This document shows positions 47,346 to 58,979 of a stretch of 64,000 bases of DNA, piece by piece. A program made the position numbers and the translations under genes. A model generated the notes under the pieces. The model was not told the DNA's origin, ran no database searches, and saw nothing but the letters and a program-made list of their open reading frames with translations. Source of the DNA: Tenrec ecaudatus (Eukaryota; Chordata; Mammalia; Afrosoricida; Tenrecidae); the NCBI RefSeq assembly GCF_050624435.1, contig NC_134546.1:77851700-77915699 (forward strand). Reading direction: 5' to 3'. Every line of letters begins with the position of its first letter. The first letter of the stretch is position 1.

Positions 47346-48089
47346 CTTTATCCAGATTAATACACAAAAGGACCTGAAAATAAATAAAATATTTGCTGGA
47401 TTCTGCAAATCAAAAGGATGATAAAGGGTGGACATTAAATCTGGGCAAGCAATGCTCTACGAGTCACAAGGGAACATAAGGGGGTAGTGGCATGGGTGGA
47501 AGAGCGCAGTGATAAAGAGAGATGAGCCATTAACACAATCAATCTCTGAGCTGAGGTGCTCTTCACACTGCAAGTGGAAAGGTACAGCATCAGCAGAGAC
47601 AAAACCCAGGAGAGTATTAGAGATTAAAGTCTTAGCACCCCAGTTAGTAAAGGGCTGTGGAAGGCAGTGCATGCCTAAAGTACATTTAAAGGGTATCCCC
47701 ATAGATTAAATCCTCCTCTGCATTATTTCTGATCATTAATAAATGTTCTCCTTAATTTTTTTTGAGATTGGAGTCCCTTTTGCAGTCTAAAACAGAGCAC
47801 AAGCTAGTTTCTGGTGGGCAGAAATGATTAAGGAAGCACACGCAGTCAAGATCTTTTAGAGTAAAAAGGAGACACAGTTTTAAATATAGTTTAAAGAGAA
47901 TATTGTTAAATCTTAAGAAACAAAGACAAAGTAAAGACACAAACAAATCATCTATCTGGATGAGGGAAGCCACCAACAGGAGGTGGAAATGGCTTCCCAG
48001 GTTCAAAATTGAGATGTGAATTAAAGAGATTGTCGGAGTGGGGCAGGGCAAAGGAAACCGCCGCAAAAGCATGATTGGTGATCAATGAA

Positions 48090-48360
48090 TACATCACAAC
48101 GACAGACACTTCCATCCTTAGATAGCAGGCTTACAAGATGGGTCCAGGGCCTCCTGACCAATGCAGTCAGGGAAAGGCTGATAGGACATGGTTCCTGTCT
48201 AGGAGACCCCCTATACTTTTTGTTGACCTCCATCAAGGACACACATGCAGGCAAACCTCCAAGAGACTGCCCCTCCCTGGGCTGCCTGGAGAGATTAAAG
48301 TAATCCAGTCTCCAAAGCCCTCTGCCTGAAGGCCAGATTACCTACAGCCTTGGTTCCTGG
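48090..48360. repeat. Repeat shared with 58.68-58.86 kb, possibly an LTR
   Basis: 'gagactgcccctccctgggctgcctggagagattaaagtaatccagtctccaaag..ctgcctgaaggccagattacctac' matches 58755-58840. About 100 bases align clearly; ends are unknown. Nearby sequence 47750-49680 is otherwise unassigned; a TATA-like GCATATAAATTAGAG at 49501 and CT-rich tract to 49580 could belong to another LTR. Confidence 0.45.
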
Positions 48361-49684
48361 GCAGAACACACTCAATGGAGGTTGACTCTATGCGAAGGAC
48401 GTAAACTGTGTCGGGTTTGGGGCTGTGACTGCTATGGCATCCTTTTGCAAAGCAAGGTGCTGGGAAGTTAAGCTCTAATACAGACCTCAGTCATCAGTGG
48501 GTTGGCCTGATGACTGCAAGGTTGGCCTCTCCTTTTGGTAAGGCCACTCTGGGGTCCCTTGCTCTCATGCCTGACACCTGACAAGGAGGGAACGGACACT
48601 AGAAAAGAACCTACCCTCAATCGGGCCTTTCTGGCTTGAGGGGTGAGGGTGCATGAGGGGTTCTGGGCAGGATAAAGGAGGCAGAGTATTCCCATGCATG
48701 AATGCTCTGTGGCCTGTACCCAGCTCAGAAAGGATTTAAATGGAAACGTCCCAGGGGATCGTGACGTCCTAGAACTGGGGCCGACAGGATGCGGGAATTG
48801 TAATGTCCTCAGGAACCAAGACACCTCTGGGACATCACCCTGCAGGGGACTCCACGCATGGAATCCACATAGAAACATAGAGACTCACCTACCCTTGTGG
48901 GAAGCTCACTCGGAACCTTCTCAGTCAGAGGAAGTAGGTTCAACAGGAAATTGCATCACCTAGGTAGGGGGTGGGGTGGAGTCTGTCCTAAGGGGTGTGA
49001 CCTGAAAGAGATGGGGAGGGAGGGGCCGAGAGGTGAGCTTCAGCACCTGAAGTAGCAACTGATTCTTTCTTAGTTGCATAGTCTGGAAGCCCTGCTGAAA
49101 CCTGTTCATTTTGGGTAACCCTGCCTGCATTTGAAACACAACAACACACAAGCCATGACAGAAAGACAAGCTGACAGAAAGGGGTGAGTAGAGAGCAGGC
49201 ATCCCAACTGGGAATATCTCCAGGTGACACTCCCATTGCATGGACTACAGAGACATACCTGACAGCACCTGATGCCATCTGCTCCACATGACCATGCCTC
49301 TCCTGGCACCATATGACTTTCTCATGAACTCCTCCAAACATGCAAGTCAAAGAAGAGGCCTAAGACATGTAGACTCCAGAGCCACAATGGAAAGACACTT
49401 CACAAAACTTCCTCCTCAGACACTGATTTCAGGCTCTGCTCCTCCCTATGCTAGACCACCCAGACTCCAGCCTCCTTTTCCATGGTGCATGCTCAGGTGA
49501 GCATATAAATTAGAGATTCCTGAAAATGCCACAGCTGTCTTCTGCTCCTCCTCTTCCCCTCCCCCTCTTTCTCCATCTCCTCATTGCTAAAACGTGTTCC
49601 CCCCAATCTGTGAGTTCTGTATTTCTCTCTTGATTCACTCTTGCTGTGTGCATAAGTGTCTTATTTCCAGGAAGTTTCAGTCAT

Positions 49685-49935
49685 CTAATTGTCCTTCACC
49701 AACAGTGTTTCCTTTAAAACATTTGTTATGTTGAGGTCTCTCCCTTCCGTTTCCATATTATTGAGTGTTTTTATCAGGAATGGGTGTTGGATATTACATT
49801 ATATCTTTTCTGCATCTATTAACATGATCAGAGGGTTCTTATTTTCCTCCTGTTTATGTAGTCGGTTACATTAATATGTTTTCTAATGTTGAAACATCCT
49901 TGCATCCCTGGTAATAATCCCACTCAGTCAAGGTG
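49685..49935 (-). mobile_element. L1 ORF2 fragment, minus strand
   Basis: 'gagtgtttttatcaggaatgggtgttgga..ttacattatatcttttctgcatctattaacatgatcagagg..ttcttatttt' and 'gaaacatccttgcatccctgg' are classic reverse-complement L1 RT text. Confidence 0.85.
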
Positions 49936-49939
49936 AAAT

Positions 49940-50390
49940 ATGAACTCAAAGGCATGGATAGGCGCTCTCTAACTCAATCCATCCCATTTCCACAAATCTG
50001 TACATAAACTGTTAGGGTGTATGATGTAATCATTCTCCTCGGATAATTAGAGTCATGAAATCATCAAATTTGTTACTGTGTTGTTAAAACACCAGTATAA
50101 TATATCCTGTTGCAGAGTATATTTTAAATGTTATTACCCCAGATTCTCTGCAGTTGTAAAATTGTGTATTAAAGTTTCTCGTGCATTAAAATAAAAAATA
50201 AAGTTCCCATGCAAATCTACAGTTGTTCAATATTGTCCTTAACTCTTGATTCATCTTGCAGTTATATATTTTAAAACCATGATTATATGTTTTCAACAAC
50301 TGTTCTGAATGATTATTACGTTAATGCTTATTTTAAAAAATACTCTTAACATTTTAGTACTTATTATACTCAGAGCCAGTGTACAATGGA
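49940..50390. other. AT-rich stretch
   Basis: No feature seen beyond an isolated ATGCAAAT at about 50208. Confidence 0.35.
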
Positions 50391-50391
50391 A

Positions 50392-50592
50392 GTTGTTATT
50401 GTTTGGTGTCATTAAGTGAGTTCTAAATCATAGTGACCCTGTGTACCACAGGAAGAAACACTGGCCCGTCCTATACCATCTTCATAATTTTTCGTATATT
50501 TGAGCTCATTGTTGCAGCCTTTGTTACTCTAAAAAGTTTTCTTCTTGTTTGCTGTCCCTCTACTTTACCAAGCACCACTTTTAATGTGTTGT
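50392..50592 (-). mobile_element. RTE/BovB-like 3' terminus, minus strand
   Basis: 'gttattgtttggtgtcattaagtgagttctaaatcatagtgaccctgtgtaccac..', 'gagctcattgttgcagcctttgtta', 'gctgtccctctactttaccaagcacca' match the RTE terminal wording at 24.2 kb. Confidence 0.75.
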
Positions 50593-50939
50593 AACTATTG
50601 TATTTACCTTCAGTTTTCAAATGCACACACAAACACACTAAGGTTTTACGTATATGAATAAGAACATACATTTAAAAGAACAATAAAGTCAGACCTGTCA
50701 TATGAATTCTAGACTCATAGAACCATAGAGAGCAGAGTAAAAGCTCCCTAGGCTTTTGTTTTTTCGTATTTTATAGAACATACTGTTTCATCTTTACCAT
50801 AGCAGGTAGTGTCCTTATAAACAACAGTCCAAAACTAGACAGGTGATGTAGTGGTTTATTTTCTCAGTCTCAGACATGCATAAGCACCACATGGAAGCTA
50901 AAATGTACTTCAGTATCCAAGAGATGAAGAAAATATTCA

Positions 50940-51190
50940 TTTTGGACAACAGAAAAGGGGGTGAAGGGAAACATCGGACTGGGCAAGATATGACAAAATG
51001 ATACTTTATAAATTATCAAGGGCTCTTGGGGGAGCGCAGAGAGGGGGAAAAAGAAGACATGATGCAAAGGGCTTTAAGTGGAGAGCAAATGCTTTGAAAA
51101 TTATGAGGGCAAAGAATATACAGATGTGCTTTACACAATTGATATATGTGTGGATTGTGATAAGACTTGTATGATTCCCTAAAAAATGTT
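50940..51190 (+). mobile_element. 5'-truncated L1, last 250 bases
   Basis: Matches the L1 3' end at 33.6-33.89 kb ('gggcaagatatgacaaaatga', 'ttataaattatcaagggc', 'gtggagagcaaatgctttgaaaat') and ends near 'tccctaaaaaatg'. Flanked by a GAAAATATTCA duplication (50929-50940 and 51198-51209). Confidence 0.8.
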
Positions 51191-51699
51191 TAAAAAGAAA
51201 ATATTCAGTTCGTTTTCTATAACATTAAAATTGTATTGCTATGGTAGAAGTATATTGCTTATTCTTTTATATGGCCCTGAGCACACCTTTTACCCTGTGG
51301 ATATTCAGTGTCACATAGGGAGGTTGCTGCCTTTAGCTCAGTCAGTGCTGTCTATGAGGTATGTGACTTTGATCATACATCTGATAATAATCTAACCGTT
51401 TGTCAGGATAAGAATCTGTGTGTTTGCGGGTTTTTTTTCCCCACAAAGACCTACACATTTATTATTTCCAATTCATCACAATCCCTTCCTCTATGGTCAG
51501 TGTAATGAAGAACAAACTTTCAAATAACGTTCGTGGGAATGATGTCATATTAATCTCTGCCATATCAAGTAAGATTCTTATTTTCCTGAATGTCTATGCA
51601 GCTTAATGAAGCCTTAACTCCTGCCTGTTTTTTCACTTATGTGTTTCTGGATCACACCTATGACTACTCTCCTCCCATTCTGGGTCACGCTGAGATGGG

Positions 51700-51730
51700 T
51701 CGGAAGTGGCCATGTCCTAGCCGGAAGTGA
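51700..51730 (+). promoter_or_regulatory. Tandem ETS-type sites, promoter-like
   Basis: CGGAAGTG at 51701-51708 and CCGGAAGTG at 51721-51729, twenty bases apart in the same orientation, in locally CpG-bearing sequence (GTCGGCGC, GTCGCGCGG follow). Paired ETS/GABP sites 40-70 bases upstream of a start are typical of TATA-less housekeeping promoters. No transcript evidence is available here. Confidence 0.4.
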
Positions 51731-53162
51731 GGGTCATACTCTGGTTCCTACTTGCTGTCCCTGGGGCATGGTGCCAGAGCAGCGCCAGCAGCCTGAGCCC
51801 TGTGTAGTCGGCGCACCCAAGTGAGGGGTCGCGCGGTGACCAGTTTGGGGGTACCCTGGTGCACACAGCAGCCTGGCCGGGATACAAGCGCCCTTCTTCC
51901 CCCTCCCCTGCACCGTCAGCACCCCTCGCGTGGTGAGATGTGGGAGGGTGTCCCAGGGGCTGGTTCCATGCCCCCGTTTTGGGGTTGGTTGGGGTTCCTG
52001 GGGAGAATTCCTGTTGGAGAAAGGAGGATCCCAGACTGGGACTTTGGGCGTCGGGGTTCCCAATTCATTGGGAGAACTTTGCATGCCTCCTTCCCCCTTC
52101 CTCCATTGTTTCCTTTCACACAGCGGTGCCTCCTCCCTGAGACTCCTAGAATGTCTTCAGCTCACAGGTGAGCCCCAGGTCTGTTGCTTCTCTCACTGCA
52201 AAGGAGTGAATGCTATTCAGGAAGCAAGTGGCTGCATCTGGAGCACAAAACTTTAGGGCTTCCTCCGGAGGTTTGCCAGTCTTGTCCCCTGTGTGGTATC
52301 TTCCCAGGGAGCGGGGAGGGGAGGGGAGTGGGAGGGGTGAACACAGTCCGGAAACGCCCTGGCTCATTCTTGACAACTGGTATGGCGGCTGCAGGCAGCG
52401 CGCTCAACCTTGAGGGTGTTGAAGTGATAGTCCAGCGCACCCACCGCGCATTGAGACACGATTGGCATCCCCATGTTGCTGGGCTAAATCCAGGACTGGG
52501 GCCTCAAGGGAGGTGACCCAGGTTGGTGGCTATCAGTCAACAGCCTGGCAGGTGGCAAGTAAAAGGAGAAAGAGACAGACCCAGCTGTACAAAGATGGTG
52601 TTCAGTGAGCAGGAACTCAGCCAGAGAGAATGCCAGTCTTTCTTTGGGAAAGCGTATAAGTCTCCAAAGAAGGACAAGAACCCTCATACACTCTTCAAAA
52701 ATTTTGCATGTTATTTTTTAATTTTTACAAAACCCTGTTTGTTTGTGTTTAACAGTAGAAAGAAGCTGGAGGAAAGCTTCTTAGTGGAGGACAGACAGCT
52801 GGAGAGAAGATTTCTTTAAGAGGACAGGAGAAAATTGCCATCAATAATGAATTGCTTTTCATGCAGAGAAAGTAGCCAGTAAAAGACATCCAGGCAGTTG
52901 AACTGTATCCATATTTCTGAAAATTTGTTAGTGTGGGGGAGTGTGGCAGTTGCTCCTGCTTGTTCCTCAAAGGAAAATTTCCGTTTCTGTTGCTTCTGAA
53001 GAAGTAGCTTGTCCGATGTTTAGACTTATGCTGACTCCATTTTAACTGCGTATTTCCACCTGGTATCATTTTATCCCTATTCGAATGAAAATTCCCTGAG
53101 TGTGTTGCTTGGTTTGGGGGGTTGTTTTTTGTTTGGTTTTGGTTTTGAATAAGTGCTTTTAG

Positions 53163-53244
53163 GAAATTTTCCAGCTTTAACGAAGCCATGAGCAAGATCC
53201 GGGAGTTGAAGGAGGCTGTAGTGTTGCTCAAGGAGATCATCCAG
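53163..53244 (+). other. Exon-like block, gene not recognised
   Basis: Acceptor TGCTTTTAG after a long T-rich tract, 82 bases, donor CCAG|GTGGGG. In the frame beginning at its second base it reads KFSSFNEAMSKIRELKEAV then VLLKEIIQ, a charged helix with heptad-like spacing. I do not recognise the protein. The next exon-like block (54659) does not join in frame with it, so this may be part of a dead or misassembled gene, or chance. Confidence 0.35.
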
Positions 53245-53337
53245 GTGGGGTGTGGCTCTGGCATTGAGGGACTGAGGGGCTGGCCTGGTGCTCCACACCA
53301 TGCCTTGAACACGTGCTGGTATGACAAGAGGCAGCAC

Positions 53338-53520
53338 TCCCCTGAAAACTCACTTCCAGAGATTCTGACCCAGGGACCCTATGAACAGGGTAGAACTGCC
53401 TGTGGGGGTTTCCCAGACTGTAACTCTTCACAGGAGTAGAAAGCCTCATCTTTTTCCAGCCAGTGGTTTCCAGCTGATGGCTTTGTGGTTAGAAGCTCAG
53501 CATGCAACCCACCAAACACC
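53338..53520 (-). mobile_element. AfroSINE, minus strand
   Basis: 'ccctatgaacagggtagaactgcctgtgggggtttcccagactgtaactc', 'ggagtagaaagcctcatc', 'tggctttgtggttagaagctcagcatgcaacccacc' is a good reverse-complement AfroSINE. Confidence 0.85.
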
Positions 53521-53910
53521 GGGACACCTGATCTCTACTTTAGCCTTAATTCTCCACCCAATCTAGCAGTTCCAGGAAAGCTCATCCCCATGACACATGG
53601 GACTTCCTACAGTTCCCTGGCCAGAGGGAAGTTCTGTTCCAGTGCCTGCCTGAGTGTGGAGGGTGATTCATTTGCAGAGACCTGCTTTTCTTCATCCCGT
53701 GAAGGCTCACACTGTACTTTCTAGATGCCAACTCCTGTGAAGAGACCAAAGCACTCCAGCATGTCTGTGTAGGCTGATAGGCCCTACAGTCAGAATTGAG
53801 TTCAAATTCTGGTGCTTCTATTCATTAGCTGATTTCCTTGGGGAAGTCTTTGAGTCTCACTGAGCCCCTAGTGCTTCGTCTCTAAAGTGGGTCAGGTGTT
53901 TGAGGGTTAA

Positions 53911-54480
53911 GTGACTCAGTGCAGGTCTGGCAGGCAGTCAGTGGCTGCTGCTGTGATCTGTGCTGCAGAGGCATGCACACCATCATAATGATGCTGAACC
54001 GAGTGGAAATGAGGCCATGGGACACTTACAGCTGAGGATGAAGGTCCAGGAACATTGCTGGGGCCTGTCCTCCCTTTCAAATGCCTCAGGGGCACAGGCA
54101 TTTGAAAGGACAAGAAGGAGCTGGACACAGGCCAGCCAGGTCCTGGTGCTAACTGGCCTCCCAGAACTCATCCTACTTCTTGATGAGAGCAGGGAACTTT
54201 TGGAGGGAGTTGAGCAGAGCAGTGACATGGCCATGGCAGCATGAGGTATATCACTGGGGTTTCAGTGTGGAGCCTGGTGCATGTACTTGGAGAAAGGGCA
54301 CAGGTGTGGCTGCAGAAAGAGCGGGTCAGTGGTTGGGATAGTTCAGAAAGGAGGTGTGGCTTTGACATAGGGATTGTAGTGGGGGCTGATGGGAAATATC
54401 CAGAGTCATTTTGCGTTGGGGCAGATGATAAAGGGGGGTGGCTGGCAAGATTTGGTAGCATACAGGGTCAAGAAATAAAG
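53911..54480 (+). repeat. Local direct duplication, copy 1
   Basis: About 565 bases from 'gtgactcagtgcaggtctggcagg' to 'ggtagcatacagggtcaag' recur at 54838-55405 in the same orientation, offset about 927 bases. It includes an internal near-palindrome around 'tttcaaatgcctcaggggcacaggcatttgaaa' (54087-54119). No coding function is claimed for the open frames in it. Confidence 0.85.
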
Positions 54481-54658
54481 CTGACATTCAGCTCTGTGAT
54501 GTAGCTAAAGCTTGGGGACCTCCTGGATGAGGATCAGGAGGCAGGATGTGGGCATCTTATGTAGACATTTGCATTCCTTAGCTGAGTCAGGACCCCAGGA
54601 ATAACTTGCAACCTTGACTGGCAGTTAACTGGATGGGTCTTTTCCCTCTGTGTCGCAG

Positions 54659-54772
54659 CAAGGGCCAGCCTGACAAGCTCTCCCGAGATGGCCAAGCAGC
54701 CAGACTACAACCTGAAGAAAATTGAGAACAAAGCCGAATCCGCTGTAGACATGCTTCTCAATTACCTGCAAG
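54659..54772 (+). other. Exon-like block, gene not recognised
   Basis: Acceptor CTGTGTCGCAG, 114 bases, donor CAAG|GTGGCA. Open in one frame: RASLTSSPEMAKQPDYNLK and KIENKAESAVDMLLNYLQ. This looks like real coding sequence (amphipathic, charged) with good splice sites, lying between the two copies of the local duplication. It needs a preceding exon ending in phase 1, whereas the block at 53163 ends in phase 0. Identity unknown. Confidence 0.4.
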
Positions 54773-54837
54773 GTGGCACTGGTTGCAAGTTGGTGTGGAG
54801 CTTCGGGGCTGGGGAGTGGGCGGGAGGGGGGGGGTAA

Positions 54838-55405
54838 GCGACTCAGTGCAAGTCTGGCAGGCCGTCAGTGGCTGCTACTGTGATCCGTGCCTCAGAGGCA
54901 TGCAAACACATCCTAATGATGCTGTACTGAGTGGAAATGAGGCCATGGGATACTTACAGCTGAGGATGAAGGTTCAGAAAAATTGCTGAGACCTGTCCTC
55001 CCTTTCAAATGCCTCAGGGACACAGGCATTTGAAAGGACAAGAAGAAGGAGCTGGCACAGGTCAGCCAGATCCTGGTGCTAACCGGTCTCCCAGAACTCA
55101 TATCCAGCTTCCTGATTTAGGCAGGGAACCTTTGGAGGCTGTTGAGTGGAGCAGTGACATGGTCATGGCAATATTAGGTATATCACTGGGGCGTGAGTAT
55201 GGAGCCTGGTGCAGGTACTTGGAGAAAGGGTGCAGGTGTGCATGCAGGGAGAGCTGTGAGGAAGTTGTTGGGATAGTTCAAGAATGTGGCTGTGCATAGG
55301 GATTGTAGTGGGGGCTGATGGGAGATATCAGAGCCATTTTGGGTTGGGGCAGATGGGGGTGGAGGTGGGGGGCAGGACTTGGTAGCATATAAGGTGAAAA
55401 AATGA
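54838..55405 (+). repeat. Local direct duplication, copy 2
   Basis: Counterpart of 53911-54480; differs mainly by scattered substitutions and short indels, and keeps the inverted 'tttcaaatgcctcaggg..caggcatttgaaa' pair. Confidence 0.85.
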
Positions 55406-55429
55406 TGAATTCTTTAATAATTTTTCTTC

Positions 55430-55735
55430 CTGAGCTGCCCTTTGAGATTATCTGTTCAGCTCTATAACTCCATCATTTCTTCCATTTGCCTTAACTACTC
55501 TAAGTAATGAGCAATTTCAATGTCTCTTCTGATATCCACTTTGATTTGTTTCTTGCTTTTCTGTCTTTAATGACCTTTTGCTTCCTTCACATATGATGTT
55601 CTTAATATCACACCCCCACTCCAGCTCATCAGGTCATTAGTGTTCATTCCATTAAGTCTCTTCATTAAATGTTACCTAAATTCAGATTGGATAGCCTCCA
55701 AATATTATTTTAGCTCTTGTAGACTCATTTTAATA
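55430..55735 (-). mobile_element. RTE/BovB-like fragment, minus strand
   Basis: 'ctgttcagctctataactccatcatttcttcc..', 'caatgtctcttctgatatccactttgat', 'tctttaatgaccttttgcttcc' and 'aatattattttagctcttgtagac' match the element at 57.6-57.9 kb. It is interrupted on its right by L1 sequence. Confidence 0.75.
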
Positions 55736-55739
55736 TTTT

Positions 55740-56870
55740 TCAGTTTCAAACAATTTACAGAAATTTTAGACTAAATCTAAAATAGAGTTATATAGTTTAT
55801 GTTTAGCATACTTATATCTTCAGAGGAGTGACTAACTTCTTGACTAATTTTTAATTTGTTGAGTTTTAGTTGTTGACTTATAACATTTCTTTACATATTC
55901 TGAATACAAGATTATTAGGTATCTCATGAATAGTTACTGATGTAGGTTGCCTTTTTCCAATTCTTGATTGTGTCTTTCCAATTATAAGTGACTTTAATTT
56001 TGATGAAGTTCAACTTATGTTGAACTTGGGCTGCTTATGTTTAAGATGTCATAATTGCTTAAAATGCAAGATATCTTAAGAAACCATTCCCTAATCCAGG
56101 GTCAAAAACATTTATGTATATGTTTTCTATTAAGGGTTTTATAGGTTTGGCTCTTACATTTAGGTCTTAAGATCTATTTTGAGTGTTTAAAAAAAAGATC
56201 TATTTTGAGTTAGTGTTTGCATATGGTGCAAGGTGGGAGTCAAAACCCATTCTTTTTTCCTGTATCTAGTTGTTTCGACAGCATTTGCTGAAATCACAGT
56301 GACTTCTCTGTGCACTCTTTGAATCAGTTAGCTATGGATGTATGAGGTTGAACTTTTAGACTCTCAGTTATATTCCATCAATATGTCTACCTTTATGTCA
56401 CTACTACACAGTCTTAATGACTATAGCTTTTTAGTAAGTTTTCATATCAGGCAATGCGCATTCTCCACCTCTATTTTATTGTTCCTTAGGATTATTTTGG
56501 CTATACTAAAACTGTCACATATCCATAGAAATTTTAGCATCAGCTTGTCATTTTCTGGAAAAACAAACCTTGAGAGGAATTAGGTTGAATCTGTAGATGA
56601 GTTGTAGAATATTGCCTCTGGATAATAATCGGTCTACCAATCCATGAAAACGTCAGCTTTCTACATGGCTCATTTTTTGCTAGATCTTAGTTTAAATGTT
56701 TAGCCTTCTCACATCTTATGCAAAGTTCACTCCTCTGTTCCACTATAGTACATTATTTATAAAGTTGACATTATTACAGTCTGAATAGTTTGTCTTGCTT
56801 GGTAGAGTTTATGCTTCAAGTAAGTCTTTTATTATAAAGATTCTCTAGGGCCAAACACAATGCCTACTAA
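55740..56870 (-). mobile_element. Old L1, 3' ORF2/3'UTR part, minus strand
   Basis: Reverse L1 wording: 'gttgtttcgacagcatttgctgaaatc', 'tccatcaatatgtctacctttatg', 'ctactacacagtcttaatgactatagctttttagtaagtttt', 'ggattattttggctatac', 'gaatctgtagatgag'. The fragment is strongly decayed. It lies between two RTE pieces, so it probably inserted into, or next to, the RTE. Confidence 0.8.
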
Positions 56871-57024
56871 CAGTAATTGTTTTAATTTTTGTCCGCACCA
56901 GTCTGTGCTGAGAGTGGGTGAATGGAGTGTTGTGGAGCTGGAATACCGCAAGAAGTATGCTTGAGTGAAGGAGGTTTTCGGCACCCCCATAGAAGCATGC
57001 ACTTAGTGGATCATGGTTCCAGAG

Positions 57025-57240
57025 GGGTCAAGTCCCCCAGAACATCTCTCTGGTAGGAGAGCAACTATCTGTAGAGGTCTCAGATACACCAAAAAATTTT
57101 TCTGGCAGGTCCCGGACTCCTAGAGTATCATTCTGGTTTGGTCCGGACCCCAAATAGCATCATTCTGGCGGGGTCATGGATCCCTCAGAGCATCATTCCA
57201 GCTGGGTCCCAGAACTCCAAAACATCATTCCACCGAGGCT
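57025..57240 (+). repeat. Minisatellite, about 32-bp period
   Basis: Core (CA)TCATTCTGG(CGG)GGTC recurs with ATCATT(C/T)C at 57127, 57159, 57192 and 57224 (spacings 32, 33, 32), with weaker units at 57100 and near 57048. Five to six imperfect units. Confidence 0.75.
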
Positions 57241-57241
57241 T

Positions 57242-58480
57242 CCAGTGCTTCGTCAATTTGTTGAAACTTTTTTATTGAATTCAGTCAATGCTGGCAACTG
57301 GTTTTGGCTAATTCTGTCAGTGCAGCTTGAATATCTTCTATTAGTACTGTTGGTTCTTGTTTATATCCTTCCTCTTGAGATGGTGGAATGCCAACTAGTT
57401 CTTCTTGGTAGAATACTGTGTATTCTTTCCATCTTCACTTCATGCTTCCTGGATCGTTCAAAAATTTCCCCATAGAATATTTCAGTATAGCACCTCAAAA
57501 CTTGGATTTGTTTTTCTTCAGTTATTTTAAGATATAGTGAACATGTTCTTCCATTTTGGTTTTCTCACTCTAGGTCTTTGCACATTTCATTAAAGTACTT
57601 CTCCGGCTGCTTTCTGAAAGTTTCTGTTCAGCTCTTTGACATCATTTCTTATGAAGTGCCTTAGCTATTCCATGATTAAAAGCAAGTTTCAGAGTCTCTT
57701 CTGACATCCAGTTTGATCCTTTCTTTCCTGTCTCTTCAATGACCTTTTGCTTTCTTCATGTTCTTGGTGATATCCCACGGCTCATTAGGTGTCCTATCCT
57801 TAGTGTTTAGTCAGTCAAATCTGCTCCTGACATCTTAATATTCAGGTGAGATAGACTCAAGTTTGTATTTGGCTCCCGTTGGCTTGTTTAAATTTTCTTC
57901 AGCTTGAATCTGAACTTAGCTACGAGCAATTGATGGCATGCTCCACAGTTGACTCCCAGACTGATATTAGCTGCTGACATTGAGCTTCTCCATCTTCTCT
58001 TCCCACAGATGTAGTCAATTTGATTCCTGTGGATGCCCACTCAGGTATATGCCATGAATGATTTGTTAGCCTTGTAAAATTCTGTCATGTGATCTCCAGA
58101 TTTATTTCTATCACCAAGACCTTATTTTCCAATTATTGTTCCTTCCTCTTTGTCTCCAACTTTTGAATTCCAGTCGCCAATAATTATCCATGCATTCAGA
58201 CTGTGTGTTTGATCAATTTCAGAGTGAAGATGATGGTAAAATTCATCAGTTTCTTCATCATCAGCTTTAGTGGTTGGTGCATCAATTTAAATAATTGCAT
58301 TGACTGGATTTTCTTGTATGCAGATAGATAGTAATTTTTCACAATAGTGTTGTACTTCAAGTAGATCTTGAAACGTTCTTTAGGAAGATGAATGTGATTC
58401 CTCTTGCATGTGCCATTCCCAGCACAGCAAACTGTTTGACTGTCTGATTCAAAATGAAAGTCATAAGAACATCCAAATAT
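57242..58480 (-). mobile_element. RTE/BovB-like endonuclease region, minus strand
   Basis: Order of reverse-complement RTE text: 'tgttggttcttgtttatatccttcctcttgagatggtggaa', 'ttctttccatcttcacttcatgcttcctgg', the 57590-57840 stretch shared with 55.43 kb, then 'ggcatgctccacagttgactcccag', 'ttcccacagatgtagtcaatttgattcctgtg' and 'cagtttcttcatcatcagctttagtggttggtgc' (endonuclease domain). Stops in all frames. Confidence 0.85.
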
Positions 58481-58679
58481 TAGGTCAGGTTGTTACATCA
58501 CTAAGACATAGGATATAGGAAACTTTCAAATTCATGAGTAACTGAAAGTTCATTAATCACAATAGAAGGGGGATTATAGAAGCCCAAAGAGGGCCAAAAT
58601 GCCAACATAAGCTTTATATTGCATAGAGCTTAGAAGATTGGTCCTTCCAAACAAGGCAATCTGGGCAAGATGGCTAAGT

Positions 58680-58860
58680 TACAACTTGTGTGTATGCAAC
58701 CTCGAGTACTGGTATATCTGTCAAGAACAAACAGTCAGTCCACTAAGGGACTGCTCCTCCTTAGACTACCTGTATAGAGGGTAGAGGTAATCCACTCTCC
58801 AATGTACTCTACATGAGGGCAAGATTATTTACTTCATTGTGACATTATCTCAAGGAATTC
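58680..58860. repeat. Second copy of the 48.1 kb repeat
   Basis: 'actaagggactgctcctccttagactacctgtatagaggg..taatccactctccaatg..gggcaagattatttac' aligns with 48262-48350. Possibly an LTR fragment. Confidence 0.45.
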
Positions 58861-58979
58861 AATGATGTGAGTTTGTTTTTTTCTTGTTGACTTTGCATGT
58901 TATGTATACCCTGCCCAAAGTGAAATTATAAAATGTAAGACCTAACGTAATAGAGATTTTGGAGGAGCTTGTTATCTTC

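Noticed and set aside
51768..52516. Several overlapping 60-116-codon open frames considered as a gene's first exons
   Set aside because: GC-rich sequence gives open frames on both strands. Only the ETS-site pair and a possible first exon 51768-51820 with a GTGAGG donor are worth noting; the protein is not recognisable.
52749..53327. 192-codon minus-strand open frame
   Set aside because: No recognisable domain, low-complexity Gln/Asn stretch from a T-rich tract, and it overlaps the exon-like block on the other strand, which has better splice-site support.
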